Shown here piece by piece: positions 12,764 through 22,555 of a stretch of DNA of 64,000 nt. How positions within the stretch are numbered: the first letter of the stretch is position 1; each line of letters opens with the position of its first letter. The stretch covers positions 49,677,869 to 49,741,868 of the forward strand of contig NC_046683.1 in NCBI RefSeq assembly GCF_009870125.1. The letters run 5' to 3'. The position numbers were made by a program, and so were the translations under genes. Under the pieces are notes generated by a model that saw nothing but the letters and a program-made list of their open reading frames with translations, searched no databases and was not told where the DNA came from. The stretch comes from Drosophila pseudoobscura (taxonomy: Eukaryota; Arthropoda; Insecta; Diptera; Drosophilidae).

Positions 12764-14132
12764 TTAGTGGAGCTTCTTCTGGAGACGCTCGGCCAGGAGG
12801 GCTGCAAGGGAGGCCTTGGGATTGAAGTCAGCATCGCTGGCCACGGAGATGTCGGGGATGAGGTCCACATCAGGACTGTCAGCTATATGACGAGGATTAT
12901 TCGTTTATACAAGGTATTACGAAACAGTAAAATTAAAAGCAACTTACCCTTAATCTCGGGGATCTGGACAGGTGTTTTCAGCGAATTCTTCTCGGGAGTC
13001 TCAATAGCATCAGAGGCAACAGACATATCTGGAACCTGTCGAGGATTCTTCAAGCCAGCGATGGCCTTCTTGGGGGTGTCATCGGCATCGGAGGCCACGG
13101 AAATATCTGGGATCAAATCAGCATCGGCCTGGGGCTGCACCGCCTCGGCTCCGGAAACCATGGCGACCTTGGGAAGAGTCTTCAAGCCAGCGATGGCCTT
13201 CTTTGGGGTGTCATCGGCATCGGAGGCCACGGAGATGTCTGGGATCAAAGCAGCATCAGCCTGGGGCTCCACAGCCTCGGCTTCGGAAACCATGGCGACC
13301 TTGGGAAGAGTCTTCAAGCCAGCGATAGCCTTCTTTGGGGTGTCATCGGCATCGGAGGCCACGGAGATGTCTGGGATCAAAGCAGCATCAGCCTGGGGCT
13401 CCACCGCATCGGCTCCGGAGACCTTGGCGACCTTGGGAAGAGTCTTCAAGCCAGCGATGGCCTTCTTGGGGGTGTCATCGGCATCGGAGGCCACGGAGAT
13501 GTCTGGGATCAAATCAGCATCAGCCTGGGGCGCCACAGCCTCGGCTCCGGAAACCTTGGCGAACTTGAGAAGAGTCTTCAAGCCAGCGAATGCCTTCTTG
13601 GGGGTGTCATCGGCATCGGAGGCCACGGAAATATCTGGGATCAGATCAGCATCAGCCTGGGGCTCCACCGCATCGGCTCCTGAAACCATGGCGAACTTGG
13701 GAAGAGTCTTCAAGCCAGCGATGGCCTTCTTGGGGGTGTCATCGGCATCGGAGGCCACAGAAATGTCGGGAATGAGATCGGCATCGGCACTGCCAACTTC
13801 TCCAAGAAACTTGGCAATTGGGGCCCTCTTCTGACCAAAGTAAGTCCGCTTGGGGGTGTCATCAGCATCGCTGAGCATGGACATGTCCGGAATCAATTCA
13901 GCACTATCCCGGGCCAAGTTCTGCATCACGGCCTGAACCTGCTCGGCAATGGCTTAAAGGTAATCGAAGTTTAGAGCCTGAGAAAACTCTTTAAGATCTC
14001 TTCCCCCTTACCTTTCAGATCAGATGGGGTGGGCAGACGGTTTATCTCGTACACGAAGTTCCTGGTCTGGGGCACGACGCTGCCGCTGACCAGCGGGAGA
14101 ATGAGCAGAGCGCAGATAGCAAAGTATTTCAT
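12764..14132 (-). CDS. secreted protein with 44-residue tandem repeats
   Basis: Three exons: 14,132-14,012, 13,952-12,948 and 12,882-12,764, all with GT/AG borders and both introns in phase 1. Joined, they encode 414 residues ending TAA. Residues 1-18 form a signal peptide (MKYFAICALLILPLVSGS), so the product should enter the secretory route. After a short N-terminal region come near-identical 44-residue repeats with the core LIPDISVASDADDTPKK followed by a GLKTLPK segment and an acidic/Ala-Val linker. The same core recurs once more just before the C-terminus, which ends in a basic ERLQKKLH helix-like tail. The repeats alternate acidic (SDADD) and basic (KKAIAGLK) stretches. I do not recognise the family; a secreted gut, reproductive-tract or cuticle-associated structural protein is a guess. 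Start chosen because it follows a 5'UTR of about 22 nt after a strong initiator. Confidence 0.88.
13000..13860 (-). repeat. 132-bp coding tandem repeats
   Basis: The GTGTCATCGGCATCGG landmark recurs with exact 132-bp spacing, ending at 13,080, 13,212, 13,344, 13,476, 13,608 and 13,740, then after 120 bp (13,860) in a diverged edge unit. Spacing is a multiple of three, so copies encode 44-residue units in one frame. Inner units are nearly identical at the DNA level and edge units diverged, the pattern left by unequal exchange or conversion. Confidence 0.95.
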
Positions 14133-14150
14133 GGTGGGTGTCTTGGGCGG

Positions 14151-14156
14151 GACTGA
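14151..14156 (-). promoter_or_regulatory. initiator (TCAGTC) of the repeat-protein gene
   Basis: TCAGTC on the minus strand matches the Drosophila Inr. The A at 14,154 is the predicted start, 22 bases before the ATG and 33 bases after the first T of the TATA box, which is the expected spacing. Confidence 0.75.
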
Positions 14157-14180
14157 GCCACAAAGGCACTTGAGGCGAGC

Positions 14181-14187
14181 CTTTATA
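14181..14187 (-). promoter_or_regulatory. TATA box of the repeat-protein gene
   Basis: TATAAAG on the minus strand in a GC-rich context (GGCCGC before, GCTCGCC after), about 33 bases upstream of the TCAGT initiator. Together they make a strong core promoter, typical of tissue-specific highly expressed genes. Confidence 0.8.
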
Positions 14188-14660
14188 GCGGCCTTATCGG
14201 GGCGGGACTCATCTAATTTACGACAATTGGACGCAGACCTCTCCAGATTAGATTCCACTCCGCTGCCAGCGGAAAGCCTAGAGCCCACAGGCGAGCGACT
14301 AGATTGCTCCACGCCCTATAAATCTTGGCCGGTGGTTCACCCGAATCAGAAAGCGTCAATCGAATCTAAGGTGACCAGGAATGGGACGATTTCCCTTCGC
14401 CGATGGCGGTACGAATAGTGCTCTTCCGCAGCCCTTTTTCTCTTTATTTTTGCGATCAGTGTTTTGGCCGTCGTATCTTATCAGATTTCATTATTGAAAC
14501 GATGACGTGGTGCCCAACCAGAACCACACGTATGTATGTACATACTCATGTGTCACCCGGTTATAACTTATCAAACCAGTTACATCAGCCGATCACTTTG
14601 ATCAGGGATCAGTGATTCCTTACGATAATCCTAATAAACGCACATGATTTGTTATTATGA
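14188..14660 (-). promoter_or_regulatory. upstream region with GATA-type sites
   Basis: Upstream of the promoter, TTATC/GATAA cores occur at about 14,194 (CCGATAAGG), 14,478 (CTGATAAGA) and 14,567 (TTGATAAGT) on the minus strand. (A/T)GATAA(G) clusters are the known hallmark of GATA-factor-driven midgut and fat-body genes in flies. The tissue is inference; the motifs are seen. Confidence 0.4.
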
Positions 14661-14734
14661 TGCATAAATGTATGCATTAGATTTACATAAATGGCCCGAC
14701 AGAATCGGGCTAAGATCCGAAACTAAAAAGCCAT

Positions 14735-14820
14735 CGTCATCCTTCGAACTGGCCATCGAACACCAGGACTTTGTTTATGGTAACCAAAAGTCCTGCCAAT
14801 CGACTGCAATCGGAAAAAAG
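14735..14820 (+). pseudogene. orphan gene-end fragment at left edge of repeat domain
   Basis: The plus strand reads SSFELAIEHQDFVYGNQK, clearly related to the SSFDLAIDNKEFDYRNQG ending found antisense in each downstream spacer (18,681-18,887 and copies). Here it is fused directly to satellite-like sequence (TCCTGCCAATCGACTGC, then TTTTCGCAAAAAAAATC). It is therefore a diverged founder fragment or one edge of the amplification. No full gene is present. Confidence 0.6.
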
Positions 14821-16484
14821 GACATACGTTTTCTCACTATTTTCGCAAAAAAAATCACTTCATTAGATTCTCTAAAAATCGGCCTCATTTTCGTGGTCGA
14901 GATTTTGATGCCATTCGACAGGCTGGATCACCACGGTCCTGCGAATGTAGGTCCTTCGCTGATCTGGCCCTATTTGTCTGAGATATAGCCTTCCGAAGAT
15001 TTGGATTGGCGTATCATTTCAAAAATAATGGTTTCTTCTGCACGCTGTATCTCTGCTATAACGCAGCCGATCGGGGTGCGGCATGTCTTTTCGTGATCGG
15101 GAGAATCCTGCCAACCGATTGTCATCAGAATCAAGGACATCGAGCTTTTCCCGATTTTCGCAAAATATCATGATGTAACCATCATTGAATTTGTCAAAAA
15201 TCGGCCTCATTTTCGTGGTCGAGATTTTGATGCCGTTCGACAGGCTGGATCCCCACGGTCCTGCGAATGTAGGTCCTTCGCTGATCTGGCCCTATTTGTC
15301 TGAGATATAGCCATCCGAAGATTTGGATTGGCGTATCATTTCAAAAATAATAGTTTCTTCTGCACGCTGTATCTCTGCTATAACGCAGCCGATCGGGGCG
15401 CGGCTTGTCTTTTCGTGATCGGGAGAATCCTGCCAACCGATTGTGATCAGGATCAAGGACATCGAGCTTGTCACGATTTTCGCAAAAAATCATGATGTAA
15501 CCATCATTGAATTTGTCAAAAATCGGCCTCATTTTCGTGGTCGAGATTTTGATGCCGTTCGACAGGCTGGATCACCACGGTCCTGCGAATGTAGGTCCTT
15601 CGCTGATCTGGCCCTATTTGTCTGAGATATAGCCTTCCGAAGATTTGGATTTGCGTATCCTTCCAAATATAATGGTTTCTTCTGCACGCTGTATCTCGAC
15701 TATTTATGGGCCTATCGGGGTGCGGAATGTCTTTTCGTGATCGGAAGAATCCTGCCAACCGATTGTCATCAGAATCAAGGACATCAGGCTTGTCACGATT
15801 TTCGCAAAAAATCATGATGTAACCATCATTGAATTTGTCAAAAATCGGCCTCATTTTCGTGGTCGAGATTTTGATGCCATTCGACAGGCTGGATCACCAC
15901 GGTCCTGCGAATGTAGGTCCTTCGCTGATCTGGCCCTATTTGTCTGAGATATAGCCTTCCGAAGATTTGGATTGGCGTATCATTTCAAAAATAATGGTTT
16001 CTTCTGCACGCTGTATCTCTGCTATAACGCAGCCGATCGGGGTGCGGCATGTCTTTTCGTGATCGGGAGAATCCTGCCAACCGATTGTCATCAGAATCAA
16101 GGACATCGAGCTTTTCCCGATTTTCGCAAAATATCATGATGTAACCATCATTGAATTTGTCAAAAATCGGCCTCATTTTCGTGGTCGAGATTTTGATGCC
16201 ATTCGACAGGCTGGATCACCACGGTCCTGCGAATGTAGGTCCTTCGCTGATCTGGCCCTATTTGTCTGAGATATAGCCTTCCGAAGATTTGGATTGGCGT
16301 ATCATTTCAAAAATAATGGTTTCTTCTGCACGCTGTATCTCTGCTATAACGCAGCTGATCGGGGCGCGGCTTGTCTTTTCGTGATCGGGAGAATCCTGCC
16401 AACCGATTGTGATCAGAATCAAGGACATCGAGCTTGTCCCGATCTGGCCCTTTTTTTCTGAGATATAGCCTTCCGAAGATTAAT
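14820..16484. repeat. 322-bp satellite, block 1 (about 5 copies)
   Basis: Tandem 322-bp monomers; landmark TCGGCCTCATTTTCGTGG recurs with that period. The left edge is diverged and the right edge is cut after ATAGCCTTCCGAAG. Copies here use the CATTTCAAAAATAATGG variant at the middle of the monomer, unlike the CCTTCCAAAAATAATGG that dominates block 5, so this block belongs to an older or separately homogenised branch. No continuous coding frame is possible because 322 is not a multiple of three. Confidence 0.95.
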
Positions 16485-16716
16485 AATGGTTTAATGGTTT
16501 AATGGCTATAATAATATAGCCTTCCGAATAATGGTTTCTTCTGTACGCCATATCTCTGCTATAAGGCAGCCGATCGGGGCGCGGCGTGTCTTTTCGTGAT
16601 CGGAAGAGTCCTGCCAATCAGCTGCCATCGACAAAAAAGACATCCATTACCTGTATATTTAAATAAAAATTAATAATACACTTTCACTGACAGTATAACT
16701 TTTCTTTATTCTTAGA

Positions 16717-17039
16717 ATGCTATTGGTCCTGCCACTAACCATACAGTATATACGCACCGAACATGTCGCAAACGAATTTTCTGGATTAGATCCTAGGATC
16801 TTCGACTCTGGCAATCTGCTAAAACCGCATCATCATGAGCCAGCCATGACGGCCAATCATACGCCGCCGAATCAAACACTGGGCTTCAGCCTCGAGACGC
16901 GTAAGTGAATCAGTATATAATTGTGGACATATTTTAAAATATATCTTCCTTCACAGAGGGCTTTGCCACAAATCGAGTCGTATCCAAGCATTACCGAGGC
17001 GTCGTCGAGACAGACCGAGCACAATCCCAGCCAGACTGA
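16717..17039 (+). pseudogene. two-exon gene-like unit, copy 1 (early stop)
   Basis: Exon A 16,717-16,900 encodes 61 residues beginning MLLVLPLTIQYIRTEHV, followed by a consensus donor CGC|GTAAGTG. After a 56-bp intron, acceptor TTCCTTCACAG opens exon B at 16,957 in the right phase: ETQ-GFATNRVVSKHYRGVVETD. In this copy a TGA at 17,037-17,039 ends the frame at 88 residues, whereas copies 3-5 have AGA there and continue. A good acceptor (TTTCTTTATTCTTAG) lies just before the ATG, so exon A may be an internal exon of a lost larger gene. Its protein family is not recognised. Splice sites are kept in every copy, so transcription is possible, but decay is at least as likely. Confidence 0.5.
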
Positions 17040-17525
17040 ACCGTATTCCAGCATGACAGGAGCGCACCCCTTGCAAGATCCGAACCCAACAAGCCATCGT
17101 AATCATTCGACCTGGCCATCGACAACAAGGACTTTCCCTATGGCAACCAAGGGAGAGGTTGTTGCATTTATGTTAAAGATAGATCAAAATGCTTTCGACT
17201 TGTTTATTTATTTATACTAAGCTAAGTTTTGATGAATAAAGCTATTGAAAAAACATCCTTGCTCTGTTCTGTATCCGGGAGACTACCCCGATTACAAAAA
17301 GGCGTGGCACGCCATGATGGGTTCACAAGTAGAGGAGGAAACTAAATTTTTTAATTGGGGAAAAGGTCCTTGATCCTTGGTAAGGACTCCATTAAATCAG
17401 GGACATTTTTCCGAGCACAGGGAGCCGTCGCACGCCCAGATCGGACCACAAATAACGGAGAAAACATAACTGGCTTGTAATTTGTTATTTTTGAAAATTT
17501 AGTTAAAGAAATCAACGATAGGTGA

Positions 17526-17660
17526 CTGGGATACCAGGCGAACAGAAATCAGCAGAAGGTCGCTGATTTTTTTAATTTTGTAGCCCCCAAAAGTATGCAC
17601 CACGTTTTTTTAATATCCTAAAGTTGCTTGCTGCTGATTTCTGTTCGCCTGGTATCCCAG
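17526..17660. mobile_element. 135-bp element with perfect 29-bp inverted termini, copy 1
   Basis: Starts CTGGGATACCAGGCGAACAG and ends with the exact complement CTGTTCGCCTGGTATCCCAG; the full perfect inverted repeat is 29 bp. The interior is 77 bp, AT-rich and non-coding. No target-site duplication is visible. It looks like a MITE/foldback relic, or the hairpin apex of the surrounding inverted repeat. Family unknown. Confidence 0.7.
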
Positions 17661-17689
17661 CCATTTGTCGCGAGTTCTTTTCTTGTAAG

Positions 17690-18545
17690 GTGGCGACCCT
17701 ATCGGGGATTTCTTGAACTACATTTTTAAAAATAACACAAGCCTGTTTTGTTTTTTCCGTTATTTATGGGCCAATCTGGGCGTGCGATGGCTTCCTGTGC
17801 TCGGAAAAATGTCCCTGATTTATGAAGTCCTTTTCAAGGACCAAGGATATCCAGGATCAAAAATACTAATTTTCTCCATTATTTATGCCCGATCTGGGCG
17901 TGCGACGGCTTCCTGTATTTAGAAAAATGTCCCTGATTTTATGAAGTCCTTATCAAGCACCAAGGATCAAGGATATTTTCTCCAGACATATATATATTGT
18001 TTTCTGCCTTATTTATGGCCCGATCGGGTCGATTCATGGCCCCTCGTGATACGAAAAGTGTCCTTGATCCTTCGGTAAGGACTTTAACAACCCCAACCAT
18101 ACATCTTTACTTTTCTCTGCTTATTGTGGGCCGATCGGGACGTGCGATTGCTTCTTGTGTTCTTAAGATCATCCTTGATGTAATGCAGTCCTTATCAATC
18201 ACCAAGGATCAAGGATACTTTCTCCAGACATATATATCTTGTTTTCTCCCATATTTGTGGCCTGAGCGGAAGGTGCCATGGCCCGTCGAGACCTAAAAAA
18301 TTTCCTTGATCCTTCGGAAAGGACTCCAACAACTCTTACCATACATATCTAATTTTTTCGCAATTTGTGGGCCGATCTGGTCGTGCGATGGCTTCTTGTG
18401 ATCGACAAAATATCCCTGATTTAATGGAGTCCTTACCAAGGATCAAGGACCTTTTCCCCAATTAAAAATATTTAGTTTTCTCCTCTATTTGTGAACCCAT
18501 CATGGCGTGCCACGCCTTTTTGTAATCGGGGTAGTCTCCCGGATA
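17690..18545. repeat. 110-130-bp degenerate tandem modules, spacer 1
   Basis: About seven modules, each with (T)TATTTGTGGGCCGATCGGG-like start, then CGTGCGATGGCTTCTTGTG, a GTCCCTGATTTAATG segment, a GTCCTTATCAAGGA segment and a TTTTCTCC end. Alternate modules carry the CTTGATCCTTCGGAAAGGAC version. The module start resembles the CTATTTATGGGCCTATCGGGG part of the 322-bp satellite, suggesting common ancestry. Confidence 0.8.
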
Positions 18546-18680
18546 CAGAACAGAGAAAGAATGATTTTTTAAAAGTTTTATTCATCAAAACTTAGCTTAG
18601 TATATATGTATAAATAAACAAACAAGTCGAAAACATTTTGATCTATCTTTAACCTAAATGCAACAATATCTCTCTAGAGT

Positions 18681-18887
18681 CTAGTAGAACGCGTAGCTCC
18701 TCCCTTGGTTGCGATAGTCAAATTCCTTGTTGTCGATGGCCAGGTCGAAGGATGACTTGTAAGTTTCGGATATTCCAAGGGGTGCGCTTCTGTCCTGCTG
18801 GGATACAAAGCTGCCGATCGTGGCGCGGAATGTCTTTTCGAGATCGGGAGAGTCCTGCCAACCGATTGTTATCAGAATCAAGGACAT
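18681..18887 (-). pseudogene. antisense gene C-terminus, copy 1
   Basis: The minus strand reads an open, protein-like 68-residue end: SLILITIGWQDSPDLEKTF, then IGSFVSQQDRSAPLGISET, then SSFDLAIDNKEFDYRNQG and RSYAFY-stop. The first part is continuous with satellite sequence (SLILMTIGWQDSPDHEKT in monomers), so the satellite and this fragment share an origin. The source gene is not recognised and is not in the window. Confidence 0.55.
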
Positions 18888-18895
18888 CGAGCTTG

Positions 18896-20144
18896 TTCGA
18901 CAGGCTGGATCCCCACGGTCCTGCGAATGTAGGTCCTTCGCTGATCTGGCCCTATTTGTCTGAGATATAGCCTTCCGAAGATTTGGATTGGCGTATCATT
19001 TCAAAAATAATGGTTTCTTCTGCACGCTGTATCTCTGCTATAACGCAGCCGATCGGGGTGCGGCATGTCTTTTCGTGATCGGGAGAATCCTGCCAACCGA
19101 TTGTCATCAGAATCAAGGACATCGAGCTTTTCCCGATTTTCGCAAAATATCATGATGTAACCATCATTGAATTTGTCAAAAATCGGCCTCATTTTCGTGG
19201 TCGAGATTTTGATGCCGTTCGACAGGCTGGATCCCCACGGTCCTGCGAATGTAGGTCCTTCGCTGATCTGGCCCTATTTGTCTGAGATATAGCCATCCGA
19301 AGATTTGGATTGGCGTATCATTTCAAAAATAATGGTTTCTTCTGCACGCTGTATCTCTGCTATAACGCAGCCGATCGGGGTGCGGCATGTCTTTTCGTGA
19401 TCGGAAGAATCCTGCCAACCGATTGTCATCAGAATCAAGGACATCGAGCTTTTCACGATTTTCGCAAAATATCATGATGTAACCATCATTCAATTTGTCA
19501 AAAATCGGCCTCATTTTCGTGGTCGAGATTTTGATGCCGTTCGACAGGCTGGATCCCCACGGTCCTGCGAATGTAGGTCCTTCGCTGATCTGGCCCTATT
19601 TGTCTGAGATATAGCCTTCCGAAGATTTGGATTGGCGTATCATTTCAAAAATAATGGTTTCTTCTGTACGCCATATCTCTTCTATAAGGCAGCCGATCGG
19701 GGCGCGGCTTGTCTTTTCGTGATCGGGAGAATCCTGCCAACCGATTGTGATCAGGATCAAGGACATCGAGCTTGTCACGATTTTCGCAAAAAATCATGAT
19801 GTAACCATTATTGAATTTGTCAAAAATCGGCCTCATTTTCGTGGTTGAGATTTTGATGCCGTTCGACAGGCTGGATCCCCACGGTCCTGCGAATGTAGGT
19901 CCTTCGCTGATCTGGCCCTATTTGTCTGAGATATAGCCTTCCGAAGATTTGGATTTGCGTATCCTTCCAAAAATAATGGTTTCTTCTGTACGCCATATCT
20001 CTGCTATAAGGCAGCTGATCGGGGCGCGGCTTGTCTTTTCGTGATCGGGAGAATCCTGCCAACCGATTGTGATCAGAATCAAGGACATCGAGCTTGTCCC
20101 GATCTGGCCCTTTTTTTCTGAGATATAGCCTTCCGAAGATTAAT
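18896..20144. repeat. 322-bp satellite, block 2 (about 3.8 copies)
   Basis: Begins abruptly at the junction GAGCTTG|TTCGACAGG, directly fused to the antisense gene end, and ends after CTTCCGAAG before TTAATAATGGTTTAATGG. It mixes the CATTTCAAAAATAATGG middle variant with the type-C centre (TACGCCATATCTCT). Confidence 0.95.
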
Positions 20145-20376
20145 AATGGTTTAATGGTTTAATGGCTATAATAATATAGCCTTCCGAATAATGGTTTCTT
20201 CTGTACGCCATATCTCTGCTATAAGGCAGCCGATCGGGGCGCGGCGTGTCTTTTCGTGATCGGAAGAGTCCTGCCAATCAGCTGCCATCGACAAAAAAGA
20301 CATCCATTACCTGTATATTTAAATAAAAATTAATAATACACTTTCACTGACAGTATAACTTTTCTTTATTCTTAGA

Positions 20377-20699
20377 ATGCTATTGGTCCTGCCACTAACC
20401 ATACAGTATATACGCACCGAACATGTCGCAAACGAATTTTCTGGATTAGATCCTAGGATCTTCGACTCTGGCAATCTGCTAAAACCGCATCATCATGAGC
20501 CAGCCATGACGGCCAATCATACGCCGCCGAATCAAACACTGGGCTTCAGCCTCGAGACGCGTAAGTGAATCAGTATATAATTGTGGACATATTTTAAAAT
20601 ATATCTTCCTTCACAGAGGGCTTTGCCACAAATCGAGTCGTATCCAAGCATTACCGAGGCGTCGTCGAGACAGACCGAGCACAATCCCAGCCAGACTGA
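20377..20699 (+). pseudogene. two-exon gene-like unit, copy 2 (early stop)
   Basis: Same structure as the unit at 16,717: exon A 20,377-20,560, donor GTAAGTG, exon B from 20,617, TGA at 20,697-20,699 giving 88 residues. No difference from copy 1 seen in the exons. Confidence 0.5.
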
Positions 20700-21185
20700 A
20701 CCGTATTCCAGCATGACAGGAGCGCACCCCTTGCAAGATCCGAACCCAACAAGCCATCGTAATCATTCGACCTGGCCATCGACAACAAGGACTTTCCCTA
20801 TGGCAACCAAGGGAGAGGTTGTTGCATTTATGTTAAAGATAGATCAAAATGCTTTCGACTTGTTTATTTATTTATACTAAGCTAAGTTTTGATGAATAAA
20901 GCTATTGAAAAAACATCCTTGCTCTGTTCTGTATCCGGGAGACTACCCCGATTACAAAAAGGCGTGGCACGCCATGATGGGTTCACAAGTAGAGGAGGAA
21001 ACTAAATTTTTTAATTGGGGAAAAGGTCCTTGATCCTTGGTAAGGACTCCATTAAATCAGGGACATTTTTCCGAGCACAGGGAGCCGTCGCACGCCCAGA
21101 TCGGACCACAAATAACGGAGAAAACATAACTGGCTTGTAATTTGTTATTTTTGAAAATTTAGTTAAAGAAATCAACGATAGGTGA

Positions 21186-21320
21186 CTGGGATACCAGGCG
21201 AACAGAAATCAGCAGAAGGTCGCTGATTTTTTTAATTTTGTAGCCCCCAAAAGTATGCACCACGTTTTTTTAATATCCTAAAGTTGCTTGCTGCTGATTT
21301 CTGTTCGCCTGGTATCCCAG
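21186..21320. mobile_element. 135-bp TIR element, copy 2
   Basis: Identical termini (CTGGGATACC... and ...GGTATCCCAG) at the same relative position between the inverted-repeat arms as copy 1. Confidence 0.7.
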
Positions 21321-22340
21321 CCATTTGTCGCGAGTTCTTTTCTTGTAAGGTGGCGACCCTATCGGGGATTTCTTGAACTACATTTTTAAAAATAACACAA
21401 GCCTGTTTTGTTTTTTCCGTTATTTATGGGCCAATCTGGGCGTGCGATGGCTTCCTGTGCTCGGAAAAATGTCCCTGATTTATGAAGTCCTTTTCAAGGA
21501 CCAAGGATATCCAGGATCAAAAATACTAATTTTCTCCATTATTTATGCCCGATCTGGGCGTGCGACGGCTTCCTGTATTTAGAAAAATGTCCCTGATTTT
21601 ATGAAGTCCTTATCAAGCACCAAGGATCAAGGATATTTTCTCCAGACATATATATATTGTTTTCTGCCTTATTTATGGCCCGATCGGGTCGATTCATGGC
21701 CCCTCGTGATACGAAAAGTGTCCTTGATCCTTCGGTAAGGACTTTAACAACCCCAACCATACATCTTTACTTTTCTCTGCTTATTGTGGGCCGATCGGGA
21801 CGTGCGATTGCTTCTTGTGTTCTTAAGATCATCCTTGATGTAATGCAGTCCTTATCAATCACCAAGGATCAAGGATACTTTCTCCAGACATATATATCTT
21901 GTTTTCTCCCATATTTGTGGCCTGAGCGGAAGGTGCCATGGCCCGTCGAGACCTAAAAAATTTCCTTGATCCTTCGGAAAGGACTCCAACAACTCTTACC
22001 ATACATATCTAATTTTTTCGCAATTTGTGGGCCGATCTGGTCGTGCGATGGCTTCTTGTGATCGACAAAATATCCCTGATTTAATGGAGTCCTTACCAAG
22101 GATCAAGGACCTTTTCCCCAATTAAAAATATTTAGTTTTCTCCTCTATTTGTGAACCCATCATGGCGTGCCACGCCTTTTTGTAATCGGGGTAGTCTCCC
22201 GGATACAGAACAGAGAAAGAATGATTTTTTAAAAGTTTTATTCATCAAAACTTAGCTTAGTATATATGTATAAATAAACAAACAAGTCGAAAACATTTTG
22301 ATCTATCTTTAACCTAAATGCAACAATATCTCTCTAGAGT

Positions 22341-22547
22341 CTAGTAGAACGCGTAGCTCCTCCCTTGGTTGCGATAGTCAAATTCCTTGTTGTCGATGGC
22401 CAGGTCGAAGGATGACTTGTAAGTTTCGGATATTCCAAGGGGTGCGCTTCTGTCCTGCTGGGATACAAAGCTGCCGATCGTGGCGCGGAATGTCTTTTCG
22501 AGATCGGGAGAGTCCTGCCAACCGATTGTTATCAGAATCAAGGACAT
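22341..22547 (-). pseudogene. antisense gene C-terminus, copy 2
   Basis: Same open 68-residue reading as at 18,681-18,887, ending RSYAFY-stop; intact like copy 1. Confidence 0.55.
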
Positions 22548-22555
22548 CGAGCTTG

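Larger units (their letters stand above)
17030..18893. repeat. large inverted repeat, spacer 1
   Basis: The left arm (about 17,030-17,487, containing a diverged FDLAIDNKDFPYGNQG sense reading) is repeated in reverse complement at about 18,370-18,800. Paired landmarks are GACTACCCCGATTACAAAAA against TTTTTGTAATCGGGGTAGTC, and CTTGTTTATTTATTTATACT against its complement near 18,610. Between the arms are the 135-bp TIR element and several 110-130-bp modules. Read-through transcripts would fold into a long hairpin. Confidence 0.85.
15241..18900. repeat. macro-unit 1 (3,660 bp)
   Basis: A compound unit made of the end of satellite block 1 plus the entire spacer (gene-like unit, inverted repeat, 135-bp element, antisense gene end). 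It is followed immediately by a nearly identical copy at 18,901-22,560; I spot only scattered substitutions inside the satellite part (for example CCATCCGAAG against CCTTCCGAAG). Confidence 0.9.
20690..22553. repeat. large inverted repeat, spacer 2
   Basis: Arms at about 20,690-21,147 and 22,030-22,460, the copy of the structure at 17,030-18,893 shifted by 3,660 bp. It includes its own module array (about 21,350-22,205). Confidence 0.85.

Noticed and set aside
12767..13834. Long plus-strand frame of 355 codons
   Set aside because: It is antisense to the 44-residue repeat gene; the minus strand has signal peptide, splice sites and promoter, and the 3-base-periodic repeat makes the opposite strand open too.
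16921..17220. 99-codon frame (SYPSITEASSRQTEH...) as the coding frame of exon B
   Set aside because: Its phase does not fit exon A across the consensus splice sites, whereas the alternative frame (GFATNRVVSKHYRG) does and matches the antisense C-terminus downstream.
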